From assembly GCF_029989365.1 (NCBI RefSeq), contig NZ_JAPRAQ010000009.1:62001-126000 (forward strand): a DNA stretch of 64,000 bases, read 5' to 3'. This document shows positions 15,839 to 24,632 of this stretch, piece by piece (positions within the stretch are counted from its first letter, which is position 1; the number at the start of each line of letters is the position of its first letter). The notes under the pieces were generated by a model, which was not told the origin of the DNA, searched no databases, and saw only the letters and a list, made by a program, of their open reading frames with translations. This stretch comes from Bradyrhizobium sp. Arg816. GTDB lineage: Bacteria > Pseudomonadota > Alphaproteobacteria > Rhizobiales > Xanthobacteraceae. The translations under genes and the position numbers were made by a program.

Positions 15839-16990
15839 TCAGCCGCCGTCCGGGCGGGAGGCGTTGTCGGCGAGCCGCTTGGCCGTCTCGCGCTCGGCCA
15901 GCACAGTCGCCTTGGTGTCGATGGTCGGCACCGCCGACATGCCGGGCCTGAGCAGGCCGGTCAGGCTGTGGTCGTCGAGCACGATCTTCACCGGCACGCG
16001 TTGCACGATCTTGGTGAAATTTCCGGTGGCGTTATCGGGCGGCAGCAGCGCGAATTCAAGTCCGCTGGCCGGCGACAGGCTGTCGACGTGACCGCGTAGC
16101 GTGCGATTGCGAAAACTGTCGACGTGCAGCTCGACCGGCTGGCCCGCACGCACATGCGTGAGCTGCGTCTCCTTGAAGTTCGCGACGACATAGACCGCAT
16201 CGAGCGGCACCACCGCCATCAATTGCGTGCCAGCCTGCACATACTGGCCGACGCGTAATGAGCGTGCGCCGACCGTGCCGTCCACCGGCGCGGTGATCTC
16301 GGTATAGGACAGGTTCAGCTCTGCCTGCTGTGCGACCGCGCGCGCCCGTTCGAGCTGCGCTGTGGCCTGGGCGCGCTGGGTGGTGAGCACATCGACCTTC
16401 CGTTGCGCGGCCACCAGGCCTGACTTGGCGTGCTGCAATTGCGCGTTGCTGGCGCGTAGCGCGGCATCGGTCTGCTGCGCGCGCTGGATCGTGCCGGAGC
16501 CCGACTTCATCAGATCGTCGTAGCGGGCGCGCTCTTCTTGGGCGAATTTCAGATTGGCGTCGGCCGCGGCCACGTCGGCCGTGCTCTGCTCGATGATGGG
16601 CTGCTGCAGCTCGAGCTGGGCGTCGATGTTGCGCACCGAGGCTTCGCCGGCGGCGACATCGGCGCGGGCCTGGTCGAGTGCCGCCTTGAAGTCGCGGTCG
16701 TCGATCTTCGCCAGCGTCTGGCCCGCCTTGACCTTCTCGTTGTCGCCAACCAGCACCTTCGCGATGTAGCCGGAAACCTTGGGCGCGACGATGGTGGAAT
16801 CCGCCTTCACATAGGCGTCGTCGGTGGATTCGAGGTAGCGGCCGGTGCTCAGGTAGTCGTAGCCGAAGTCGCCGGCCGCGGCGATTCCGAGGACCAGTGC
16901 CAGGCCGATGGCCGCCCGCTTGATCGCCTGCCGGGACGGGCGAAAGCTGATTTTCTGATTGATTTCAGTAACATAAGAAGTATTCGACAT
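15839..16990 (-). CDS. emrA: HlyD-family periplasmic adaptor (EmrA-like)
   Basis: A 383-residue membrane-fusion protein: one N-terminal membrane anchor (about residues 24-45), a biotinyl-lipoyl-like domain split around a long coiled-coil hairpin (about residues 90-200, heptad-rich Ala/Gln/Glu), then the beta-barrel domain with TEITAPVDGTVGARSLRVGQYVQAGTQLMAVVPLD. It bridges the EmrB-like pump to an outer-membrane channel. Start at 16990 is conserved. It is the first gene of the emrA-emrB-ahpD-like operon, and is divergent from a LysR regulator whose start is 141 bases away. Confidence 0.92.
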   Translation of the reverse strand: MSNTSYVTEINQKISFRPSRQAIKRAAIGLALVLGIAAAGDFGYDYLSTGRYLESTDDAYVKADSTIVAPKVSGYIAKVLVGDNEKVKAGQTLAKIDDRDFKAALDQARADVAAGEASVRNIDAQLELQQPIIEQSTADVAAADANLKFAQEERARYDDLMKSGSGTIQRAQQTDAALRASNAQLQHAKSGLVAAQRKVDVLTTQRAQATAQLERARAVAQQAELNLSYTEITAPVDGTVGARSLRVGQYVQAGTQLMAVVPLDAVYVVANFKETQLTHVRAGQPVELHVDSFRNRTLRGHVDSLSPASGLEFALLPPDNATGNFTKIVQRVPVKIVLDDHSLTGLLRPGMSAVPTIDTKATVLAERETAKRLADNASRPDGG

Positions 16991-17131
16991 GGCATCCTCG
17001 GAATTCCCAACCGCCCCGGTCCGAACGGTGCGGTATTGATGCCAGCAAGATGCGCTGTCTTCCCGCTTGTGATAATCCCGGAAGAAATGGAAGCATTATC
17101 CAGCCATAGCGGATAATCCGGAGCCAGACCG

Positions 17132-18043
17132 ATGGACCGCTTCACCAGTCTCACCGCCTTCGTCCGGGTGGTTGAAAATGGCGGCTTCTCCGCCGCCGCC
17201 CGCCGGCTCAACATGTCCACGACCATGGTGAGCAACCACGTCCAGGCGCTGGAGGACCGGCTCGGGGTTCGGCTCCTGAACCGCACCACGCGAAAAGTCA
17301 GTCTCACCGAAATCGGCAAGGCCTATTACGACCGCTCGACGCAGATCCTCGCCGATCTCGAACAGGCCGATGACATCGCCGGCGCGCTGCAATCGACGCC
17401 GCGCGGCACGCTGCGGGTCCATGCCGCCACCCACATGGTGCCCATGGTCGCGTCGGTCGTGGCCAAGCTCCTCTCCACCTATCCCGAGGTTAAGGTCGAT
17501 CTGCGCATGGGCGAGGTTGATGTCGATCTGATCGAGGAGGGATACGACATAGCCTTGCGCATGATTGCATCGCCGGATTCGAGCCTGATCGTCCGCCGCC
17601 TCGCCACGTGGCGGCATGTGTTGTGCTGCTCGCACGACTATCTCGAAAGACATGGCCGGGTGCAGCAGCTCGCCGAGCTCACCGAGCACAATTGCGGCCG
17701 TCACCTGAACTATCCTTTTGGCGACGAGTGGCGCTTCCTCGATCGCAAGGGGACACCGGCATCAGTGCGTATTTCCGGCAGGCTCGTCACCAACAGTGGA
17801 GAAGCGTTGCGGAACATGGCGCTGGAGGGGGCCGGCATCTGCCTGATGGCCGGATTCCTGGTCAGCGACGATCTCGACGCCGGCCGGCTGGTGCGTCTCC
17901 TGCCCGAATATCGGCCGGTCGAGATGTCGATGAACGCGGTCTATCCGCACCGGCATCATCTGTCGGCGAAGGTCAGGACCTTCATCGACATGCTCGTGCA
18001 TCACAGCGCCGAGCAGCAGAAGCTGATCAATCCGTATTCGTGA
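17132..18043 (+). CDS. LysR-family transcriptional regulator
   Basis: A 303-residue LysR regulator: N-terminal winged helix-turn-helix (about residues 1-60; FVRVVENGGFSAAARRLNMSTTMVSNHVQALEDRLGVRLLNRTTRKVSLTEIG), then a periplasmic-binding-like effector domain from about residue 90. It belongs to the CrgA/AaeR-like subgroup judging by PRGTLRVHAATHMVP. Divergent from the emrAB-like pump operon, which it most likely controls in response to an exported or related aromatic compound. The 141-base gap should contain the operator (a T-N11-A site was not pinned down). Confidence 0.92.
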   Translation: MDRFTSLTAFVRVVENGGFSAAARRLNMSTTMVSNHVQALEDRLGVRLLNRTTRKVSLTEIGKAYYDRSTQILADLEQADDIAGALQSTPRGTLRVHAATHMVPMVASVVAKLLSTYPEVKVDLRMGEVDVDLIEEGYDIALRMIASPDSSLIVRRLATWRHVLCCSHDYLERHGRVQQLAELTEHNCGRHLNYPFGDEWRFLDRKGTPASVRISGRLVTNSGEALRNMALEGAGICLMAGFLVSDDLDAGRLVRLLPEYRPVEMSMNAVYPHRHHLSAKVRTFIDMLVHHSAEQQKLINPYS

Positions 18044-18061
18044 ATTGGCGGCGGCAGAGCC

Positions 18062-18150
18062 GTAGGGTGGGCAAAGGCGCGTTAGCGCCGTGCCCACCAT
18101 CTCTCCATGATTCGAAAAGAGGTGGGCACGCTTCGCTTTGCCCACCCTAC
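18062..18150. repeat. REP pair (BIME-like), GTAGGGTGGGC family
   Basis: Left unit GTAGGGTGGGCAAAGGCGCG...CCGTGCCCACC (18062-18099) and right unit GGTGGGCACGCTTCGCTTTG plus CCCACCCTAC (18121-18150) are inverted to one another; each unit is an imperfect hairpin with a GTAG foot. The right unit is identical over 30 bases to those ending at 23821 and 48622. Lies between convergent genes. Confidence 0.9.
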
Positions 18151-18157
18151 GATTTCG

Positions 18158-19576
18158 TCAACGCGGCGGCGGCAATCGTCCAAACACGGCGTCAAGCGCC
18201 ATGCCGATTGCAAGCAGGCGGCGATCGCTTCCGGCAGGGCCGTCCAGTTCGAGGCCGACAGGCATTTTGCTTGTCGCGCCAAGCGCGATCGGGATCTGGA
18301 CGCCGGGAATGCCGGCATTGCTGCCGGAATCGGTGTTCTGGATGATCAGGCCGAAATTCTCGAGACTGCTGGACTCCGGGTTGGAGGCAATTGCAACCCG
18401 CGGCGTGGTCGGGAAGGCGACGGCGTCGAGCTTGTTGCTGGCAAACGTATTGCCGTAGAGCGCCTGAAGCGCGGGGCGCGCGGTCCTGATCGCGGCGTCA
18501 TAGATCGGCCTCGCGTCGAACAGCGCGTTGTCGGGGCCGGGCAGTTTTCGCGGGATCACCATGCCATCATAGATGCCTTTCACGTCGGCGCTGGAGATCT
18601 TCTCTGCCAGCGCCTCGATGCTGAGGCCGGTCCCGGTGTGCTTGAGATAGACGACCATGTCGTCATAGGCCTCATACAGCGCGACGGGAAAGCTGGCCTG
18701 GCCGTTGAGCTCGGTGAGCTCAGGCATCTCGATCTCGACGACCGTGACACCCTGCGCCTTCATTTTTGCGATCGCCGCGTGGAACGCAGCTTCCGTATCG
18801 GCGTCGAGATTGGTCAGCATCGATCTCGCGATGCCGATCCGCACCTGCTTCAGATCAGCCGGCGCAATCGCGTCGCCGCCTGCGATCACGCGGTCGAGCA
18901 GCGCGACATCAGCCATCGTCGCGGCCATGGGCCCCGCGGTGTCGCGGGTGTGCGAGATCGGCGCAATACCCTCTTGCGGATAGCGCCCGACCGTCGGGCG
19001 CAACGCGGCGCATCCGTTCAGCGCGGCGGGAACCCGGACCGATCCGCCGGTGTCGGTGCCGAGCCCGCCCGCGACGATCCGCGCGCCGAGCGCGGCGCCT
19101 GTGCCGGACGAGGAGCCGCCGGCAATCAGCGTGCGGTCATAAGCGTTGCGCACGCCGAACTCCGCGCCGGTCTTGAACGCGGTGTTGTAGCCGGAGACGC
19201 CGAAGGCGAGCTCGTGCATGCTGGTCTTGCCGATGATGACGGCGCCTGCAGCTCGCAGCTTCGCGACTACGGGCGCGTCGGCCTTCGGAACGTAGTCCTT
19301 CAGTGCCGGTGTGCCGGCGCTACAGGGCAGTCCCACGACTTCGATGTTGTCCTTGATCACGATGGGCACGCCGCCGAGCGGTTTTGTCTTGTCGCCCGAT
19401 GTGTCGAACGCAGCCGCGGCCTTCAGGGCGCCGACCACGTCCAGCGTGACGAAGGCATTGAGCTCGGCGTGGGCTTTGGCGCGGCTCAGTACTTCTGACG
19501 TGAGTGCGGTGCTCGTGACTTTTCCGGCGCGCAGGTCGGCGACGGCCTGACTCAGGGTCAACTGGTCGAAATCCAT
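18158..19576 (-). CDS. Amidase (amidase-signature family)
   Basis: A 472-residue amidase-signature enzyme hydrolysing a carboxylic amide in the cytoplasm. The Ser-cisSer-Lys triad is present: Lys in GVPIVIKDNIEV (about residue 74), and the cis-Ser and nucleophile Ser in AGGSSSGTGAALGARIVAGGLGTDTGGSVRVPAALNG (about residues 149-180). No Asp/Glu-tRNA context (gatB, gatC) is nearby, so it is a catabolic or detoxifying amidase rather than GatA. It lies on the same strand as, and 76 bases downstream of, the indolepyruvate oxidoreductase-like gene, which may hint at hydrolysis of an aromatic amide; that is speculative. Confidence 0.92.
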   Translation of the reverse strand: MDFDQLTLSQAVADLRAGKVTSTALTSEVLSRAKAHAELNAFVTLDVVGALKAAAAFDTSGDKTKPLGGVPIVIKDNIEVVGLPCSAGTPALKDYVPKADAPVVAKLRAAGAVIIGKTSMHELAFGVSGYNTAFKTGAEFGVRNAYDRTLIAGGSSSGTGAALGARIVAGGLGTDTGGSVRVPAALNGCAALRPTVGRYPQEGIAPISHTRDTAGPMAATMADVALLDRVIAGGDAIAPADLKQVRIGIARSMLTNLDADTEAAFHAAIAKMKAQGVTVVEIEMPELTELNGQASFPVALYEAYDDMVVYLKHTGTGLSIEALAEKISSADVKGIYDGMVIPRKLPGPDNALFDARPIYDAAIRTARPALQALYGNTFASNKLDAVAFPTTPRVAIASNPESSSLENFGLIIQNTDSGSNAGIPGVQIPIALGATSKMPVGLELDGPAGSDRRLLAIGMALDAVFGRLPPPR

Positions 19577-19652
19577 GATGCGTCATCCGATTGCAGGGGC
19601 GCCAACAGGGCGCCACCTAAAGTCCGGAGGCTGAGGCCTCACTGGTGCCGCG

Positions 19653-22600
19653 TCAACCGCGGGCGTGCATCTTTTGCGTTACCGATGTCGTCAAATTCGT
19701 GAGCAGTCGCTCGACCTCGGGCTTCACCTTGGCGATCGCGGTGTCCTTTACTGGTCCGTAGCCGCGGATCTCCATCGGCGCTTTTGCGACGGCAACGAGG
19801 TCGGGCAGATGTGCAGCCTCGAGCTGGCCGAGCATGCGTTCGATCAGGCCTTCATACCAGGCGATCAATTCGCGTTCAGTGCGCCGCTCATTCGTGTAGC
19901 CGAACGGATCGAACGGTGTTCCGCGCAATCCCTTCAACCGCGCCAGCATCGCGAGCGGCATCTGGATCCACTGGCCGAAAGCGCGCTTGCGCGGACGGCC
20001 GCGTGCGTCAGGTTTCGACGGCAGGAACGGCGGCGCGAGGTGATATTGGACGCGAAAACCGTCCTCGAACTCGCGCTTCAGCTCGCCGAGGAAACCGCTC
20101 TGCATCTGCAGACGCGCCACCTCGTATTCGTCCTTGTAGGCCATCAACTTGAACAGGGCGCGCGCGACCGCCTCGGTCAGCACCTCACTGCTTAGAGCGG
20201 CTTCGGCGCTGCGGACCTTTGCGATGGTCGCCCGATAGCGCATCGCATAGGCGGCGTCCTGATAGGTGGTGAGGAAATCGGCGCGGCGATCGATGATCTG
20301 ATCGAGAGTCTCGGCTTCGGGCGCCTCGTCCGTCTTCGGCAAAAACTCGGGATCGGCCGCGGCGATCCGGCCCCAGGCAAGGGCCTGCTTGTTGCGTTCG
20401 ACCGCGACCCCGTTGAGCTCGATCGCGCGCAGCAGCGCCGGCAGCGCGACCGGAATCAGGCCGCGCTGCCAGGCAAAGCCGAGCATGATGATGTTGGCAT
20501 AGACTGCATCGCCGAGCAGCCGTTCGGCGAGCGCGTTGGCATTGATGGTGTCGAGATTGTCGTTGCCAATGACTTGTCGGATCGCGCGCAGGCGGGCGGG
20601 CGAGGCGAGATCGGCGTCGCGGAAGCGGACGACGTCGCCGGTCGGCATCTCCGCGGTGTTGACCGCGGCGCGCATGCCCCGGCGATAGGTGCCGGACGCC
20701 TTAGGCGAGGAACTGACGACGAGGTCGCAGCCGATCAGCGCGTCGGCCGCGCCCTGGTCGATGCGGACCTGATGCAGCTCGTCCGGACTTGGTGCAAGGC
20801 GGATGAAGCTCAGCACGGGACCAAATTTCTGTGCAAAGCCGGTGAAATCCAGCACGGAGACGCCACGCCACTCCAGATGCGCGGCCATGCCGATCAGGGC
20901 GCCGACCGTGATCACGCCGGTGCCGCCGACGCCTGTTACCAGCAGGTCGTAGGGACGGTCGAGCGTGGCGGGAGCAGGCAGGGGAAGCGTAGCCGCGCGG
21001 CCGAGCGCATCGATTTGGCTTGCGCTCTTCTTCCGGCGGATCGCGCCTTCGACGGTCACGAAACTGGGACAGAAGCCGTTGAGGCAGGAAAAATCCTTGT
21101 TGCAGGTCGAGAGATTGATCTGGCGCTTGCGGCCGAACGGCGTCTCCTTCGGCTCGACGCTGAGGCAGTTGGACTCGACCGAGCAGTCGCCGCAGCCTTC
21201 GCAGACGAGATCGTTGATATAGGCGAAGCGCCTGGGATCGGCGGTCTGCCCGCGCTTGCGCCGGCGCCGTTTCTCGGTGGCGCAGGTCTGCTGATAGATC
21301 AGCACCGAGACGCCTGATACCTCGCGCAGCTCGCGCTGCACGGCGTCCATCTCCTCGCGCGGATGGATCGTCACGCCGATCGGCAGGTCTGCCGGCAAGA
21401 ACTGCGCGGGATCATCCGACACCAGCGCGATGCGCCCGACGCCTTCGGCGCGAACGCTATGGGCGATGGCATGCACGCTGATGGGACCGTCGACCGGCTG
21501 GCCGCCGGTCATCGCCACCGCATCGTTGAACAGGATCTTGTAGGTGATGTTGGCCCTAGCGGCGATCGCCTGCCGGATCGCCATCGAGCCGGAGTGGTAG
21601 TAGGTGCCTTCGCCGAGATTCTGGAACACGTGCTTGTGGCCGGTGAAGCGTGACGACGCCGCCCAGTTGACTCCTTCGCCGCCCATCTGGATCAGCGAGG
21701 AGGTCTCGCGGTCCATCCAGCTCGCCATGAAATGGCAGCCGATGCCGGCCAGCGCCTTGGAGCCTTCCGGCACCTTCGTCGACGTGTTGTGCGGACATCC
21801 GGAGCAGAAATACGGCGTGCGCGTCGCACCACTGACGTTGATCGTGCGTGCGGCTTCAGGCATCAGCGCGACTGCGCGTGCGGCGAGATTGAGGCCTGGT
21901 AACATCGGATCGAGCCGGCGTGCGAGCACTCCAGCGAGCGCACGCGGCGACAATTCGCCGATCCAGGAGATTAGCCGCGCCCCTCGCTCGTCGTGCTTGC
22001 CGACCATGCGCTCGGGCTTTGAGCCTGGATAGTCGTAAAAATATTCCTTGAACTGGCTCTCGATGATGCCGCGCTTTTCCTCGACTACGAGGATCTCGCG
22101 CTTGCCCTTCACGAAGTCCATCGCGTCATGCAGCGCCAGCGGCCAGACCATGCCGACCTTGTAGACGTCGATCCCGATCTTGCGGCAAGCCGCTTCATCG
22201 AGGCCCATCAGCCGCAGGGCCTCCATCAAGTCGAGATGCGCCTTGCCCGTCGTGACGATGCCGTAAGTGGCGTTGGGAATATCGTAGATGTGGCGGTCGA
22301 TCGGATTGGCTTTTGCAAAGGCGTAAACCGCGTGCTTCTTCGCCTCCAGCCGCTCCTCGATCTGGGGGCCCGGCAGGTCGGGCCAGCGATAGTGCAGGCC
22401 ACCCGGTGGCGGCGCGAAATCGGGCGTGTTGAAGATGCGTGGCGGGCGCAGCGCGACGGATGCGCCTGACTCCACGATTTCCGAGATCGCCTTGAAGCCG
22501 ACCCACATGCCGGAGAAGCGGCTCAGCGCGTAGCCATATTCGCCGAACTCCAGATATTCGCTGACGCTTGCCGGGTGCAGCGTCGGCATGAACCAGCTCA

Positions 22601-23102
22601 TGAAGGCGACATCGGACTGGTGCGGCATCGAGGAGGAGACGCAGCCATGGTCGTCGCCGGCAACGACCAGCACGCCGCCACGCGGCGAGGAACCGTATGC
22701 ATTGCCGTGCTTGAGGGCGTCGCCGGAGCGATCGACGCCTGGGCCCTTGCCGTACCAGAGCCCGAATACGCCATCGACTTCGCGATCTGCCTGCGTTTCG
22801 ACCTGCTGCGAGCCGAGCACCGCGGTTGCCGCGAGGTCCTCGTTCACCGCGGGGAGAAATTCGATGCGATCCCGCTTCAGCCGCTCCTGGATGCGCCAGA
22901 GCTCGAGATCGACGCCGCCGAGCGGCGAGCCGCGATAGCCGGAGATGAAGCCGGCGGTGTTCAGCCCGGCGGCGCGGTCGCGCCGCGCCTGGTCGAGCGC
23001 GATGCGGACGATGGCCTGCGTGCCCGTGAGGAAGACGCGGCCCTCTTCGCGGTCGTAGCGGTCTGAGAGCTCGTAGCTGTCGAGTGATGGAACGGCGTCC
23101 AT
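19653..23102 (-). CDS. Indolepyruvate ferredoxin oxidoreductase-like fused protein
   Basis: An 1149-residue single-chain 2-oxoacid:ferredoxin oxidoreductase (the separate IorA and IorB parts joined). It oxidatively decarboxylates aryl-pyruvates to acyl-CoA. Order seen: N-terminal pyrimidine-binding TPP domain (from about residue 20, TQAIVRIALDQARRDRAAG), PP-type TPP domain (about 420-590; CSGCPHNTSTKVPEG, GIGCHFMASWM, YKILFNDAVAMTGGQPVDG), a Cys-rich Fe-S region (about 625-680; LVCEGCGDCSVESNC, CNKDFSCLNGFCPSF), the gamma domain from about 715 (LLVTGVGGTGVITVGALIGMAAH), and a C-terminal extension. Divergent from an Lrp/AsnC gene with an obvious palindromic operator between. Confidence 0.9.
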   Translation of the reverse strand: MDAVPSLDSYELSDRYDREEGRVFLTGTQAIVRIALDQARRDRAAGLNTAGFISGYRGSPLGGVDLELWRIQERLKRDRIEFLPAVNEDLAATAVLGSQQVETQADREVDGVFGLWYGKGPGVDRSGDALKHGNAYGSSPRGGVLVVAGDDHGCVSSSMPHQSDVAFMSWFMPTLHPASVSEYLEFGEYGYALSRFSGMWVGFKAISEIVESGASVALRPPRIFNTPDFAPPPGGLHYRWPDLPGPQIEERLEAKKHAVYAFAKANPIDRHIYDIPNATYGIVTTGKAHLDLMEALRLMGLDEAACRKIGIDVYKVGMVWPLALHDAMDFVKGKREILVVEEKRGIIESQFKEYFYDYPGSKPERMVGKHDERGARLISWIGELSPRALAGVLARRLDPMLPGLNLAARAVALMPEAARTINVSGATRTPYFCSGCPHNTSTKVPEGSKALAGIGCHFMASWMDRETSSLIQMGGEGVNWAASSRFTGHKHVFQNLGEGTYYHSGSMAIRQAIAARANITYKILFNDAVAMTGGQPVDGPISVHAIAHSVRAEGVGRIALVSDDPAQFLPADLPIGVTIHPREEMDAVQRELREVSGVSVLIYQQTCATEKRRRRKRGQTADPRRFAYINDLVCEGCGDCSVESNCLSVEPKETPFGRKRQINLSTCNKDFSCLNGFCPSFVTVEGAIRRKKSASQIDALGRAATLPLPAPATLDRPYDLLVTGVGGTGVITVGALIGMAAHLEWRGVSVLDFTGFAQKFGPVLSFIRLAPSPDELHQVRIDQGAADALIGCDLVVSSSPKASGTYRRGMRAAVNTAEMPTGDVVRFRDADLASPARLRAIRQVIGNDNLDTINANALAERLLGDAVYANIIMLGFAWQRGLIPVALPALLRAIELNGVAVERNKQALAWGRIAAADPEFLPKTDEAPEAETLDQIIDRRADFLTTYQDAAYAMRYRATIAKVRSAEAALSSEVLTEAVARALFKLMAYKDEYEVARLQMQSGFLGELKREFEDGFRVQYHLAPPFLPSKPDARGRPRKRAFGQWIQMPLAMLARLKGLRGTPFDPFGYTNERRTERELIAWYEGLIERMLGQLEAAHLPDLVAVAKAPMEIRGYGPVKDTAIAKVKPEVERLLTNLTTSVTQKMHARG

Positions 23103-23194
23103 GGCGGACCTCGTGCGGCATCCTGCCGAATGAAGAAAGGGTATGCCGGGGAGGCTGGTAGGTCTTGCCTATTCACCCTGTCTTGATCGATAAT

Positions 23195-23241
23195 CCGGTA
23201 AAATTTTGCGGAAGATGGCAAAATTCGGTAGAATTTACCGG
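23195..23241. promoter_or_regulatory. Nested palindromic operator and promoter of the Lrp/AsnC gene
   Basis: Two nested inverted repeats share one centre: CCGGTAAA (23195-23202) with TTTACCGG (23234-23241), and TTTTGC (23204-23209) with GCAAAA (23218-23223). A -35-like TTGCGG (23206-23211), 17-base spacer and -10-like TAGAAT (23229-23234) lie within them, ahead of the start at 23254. This fits autoregulation by the Lrp/AsnC protein and joint control of the divergent oxidoreductase. Confidence 0.65.
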
Positions 23242-23253
23242 ATTGGGGACTCC

Positions 23254-23709
23254 ATGATCGAAGAGCAGGACGCGCGGATTCTCGCCCATCTCCAGAAGGA
23301 CGGCCGCGCCACCAACCAGCAGCTCGCCGACGAGGTCGGCATGTCCACCTCGGCGTGCTGGCGCCGGGTGCGTGCGCTGGAGGAGGCCGGCGTCATCCAG
23401 GGCTATGCCGCGCTGGTCGCGCGCGAGCAGGCGGGCTTTGCGATGTCGGCCATCCTGCATGTCTCGCTGGAGCGGCACGATGCCAAATTCGTCGACGAGT
23501 TCGTCGCGCGGGTGACCACGCGGCGCGAAGTGCTGGAGTGTTTCGCGACCACGGGCGACGCCGACTATCATTTGCGCGTCGTCGTGCAGGACATGGCGGC
23601 CTACAACAGGTTCCTCGACGAGTTCATGTTCCGCATTCCCGGCATCCGCTACGTCCGCAGCAACGTGGTGCTGAAGGAGATCAAGACGAGCGTGGCGCTG
23701 CCGTTTTGA
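23254..23709 (+). CDS. Lrp/AsnC-family transcriptional regulator
   Basis: A 151-residue regulator: N-terminal helix-turn-helix (about residues 1-60; EEQDARILAHLQKDGRATNQQLADEVGMSTSACWRRVRALEEAGVIQGY) and C-terminal RAM ligand-sensing/oligomerisation domain (about 68-145; GDADYHLRVVVQDMAAYNRFLDEF). Probably binds an aromatic or branched amino acid and controls the divergent indolepyruvate-type oxidoreductase. Start at 23254 is chosen over 23206 because GGGGAC precedes it, the family begins at this point, and the earlier start would lie inside the operator. Confidence 0.93.
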   Translation: MIEEQDARILAHLQKDGRATNQQLADEVGMSTSACWRRVRALEEAGVIQGYAALVAREQAGFAMSAILHVSLERHDAKFVDEFVARVTTRREVLECFATTGDADYHLRVVVQDMAAYNRFLDEFMFRIPGIRYVRSNVVLKEIKTSVALPF

Positions 23710-23732
23710 GACGCGGGAAGTGCCGTGGTGCC

Positions 23733-23821
23733 GTAGGGTGGGCAGAAGCGCGCTTGCGCCGTGCCCACCATCTCGCCTCCATTACGAATGCGGTGGGCAC
23801 GCTTCGCTTTGCCCACCCTAC
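23733..23821. repeat. REP pair (BIME-like), GTAGGGTGGGC family
   Basis: Left unit GTAGGGTGGGCAGAAGCGCG...GTGCCCACC (23733-23769), right unit GGTGGGCACGCTTCGCTTTG plus CCCACCCTAC (23792-23821), inverted to each other with the same overall length (89 bases) as the pair at 18062-18150. Lies between convergent genes. Confidence 0.9.
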
Positions 23822-23831
23822 GGCACCTCTA

Positions 23832-24617
23832 CTACCGCTGCTCCCGCACAAACCTGTTCCGCAACGTCCCCACGCCGGTGATGTCGATCTCCACCACGTC
23901 GCCGTGCCCGATGTCAGGCGAGGCGCCGTCCGTGCCCATCCAGATCACATCGCCGGGCCACAGCGTGAAGTACTTCGTCAGCTCGACCAGGAACGGCACC
24001 ACACCGAAGATCATGTCGTTGGTGTAGAAGCGGTTGGTCTCCTTGCCGTTGACCCGGACGACGGTTTCCATTTTCGCCAGATTGGCCTCGGTTTCGATCC
24101 ACGGGCCCATCGGCTTGAACGTGTCGGAGTTCTTCGAGCGCCACAGGCTGCGGTCGGCCTTCTGCCAGCTACGTTCGCTGACGTCGTTGCCGATGGTGTA
24201 GCCGAACACGCAATCCATCGCATTTTGCCTGGTGAGATGCTTCACCTTCTTGCCGATCACGACGACGAGCTCGCCTTCATAGTGGATCTTGTCCGTCGCA
24301 AAGGACGGGATCACGACGTCCTCGTCATGCGCGATCAGCGCGTTCTGGGCGCGGTAGCCGATCTCGGGTCTATCAGGGACGGCCGGCACCTCACCGCGCT
24401 TGTCGGCGGCTTCCTTCAGGTGCTTCAGATAGTTCAAGCCGACGCAATAGAACGTGCGCGGGATCAGCGGCAGCTCGATCCGAACCTGCGCCAGCGGATG
24501 CGTGCGCGAGGTGCGCTGCCATTCGCCAAAGGGATCGCCGTCGACCGCGATCACCTGGTCGCCCTCGACAATTCCCCAGGAGGTCTTGTCCGAGGCAGTG
24601 AATTTCAGCCAGCGCAT
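23832..24617 (-). CDS. Fumarylacetoacetate hydrolase family protein
   Basis: A 261-residue FAH-superfamily enzyme (hydrolase, decarboxylase or hydratase of a 2-oxo dioic acid or acylpyruvate). The metal-binding Glu-x-Glu and the following motif are seen in DKIHYEGELVVVIGKKVKHL (about residues 110-130), and the Asp/Lys region in FGYTIGNDVSERSWQKADRSLW; GDVIWMGTDGASPDIGHGDVVEIDITGVGTLRN is the conserved C-terminal block. Third gene of a tight operon after the Ldh-type dehydrogenase and the flavin monooxygenase (15- and 19-base gaps). It probably performs a late step in breakdown of the monooxygenase product. Confidence 0.92.
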   Translation of the reverse strand: MRWLKFTASDKTSWGIVEGDQVIAVDGDPFGEWQRTSRTHPLAQVRIELPLIPRTFYCVGLNYLKHLKEAADKRGEVPAVPDRPEIGYRAQNALIAHDEDVVIPSFATDKIHYEGELVVVIGKKVKHLTRQNAMDCVFGYTIGNDVSERSWQKADRSLWRSKNSDTFKPMGPWIETEANLAKMETVVRVNGKETNRFYTNDMIFGVVPFLVELTKYFTLWPGDVIWMGTDGASPDIGHGDVVEIDITGVGTLRNRFVREQR

Positions 24618-24632
24618 GCTCTGTCCTCGTTG

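Noticed and set aside
18158..19576. Amidase considered as GatA of Glu-tRNA amidotransferase
   Set aside because: No gatB or gatC nearby, and the sequence reads as a general amidase-signature enzyme.
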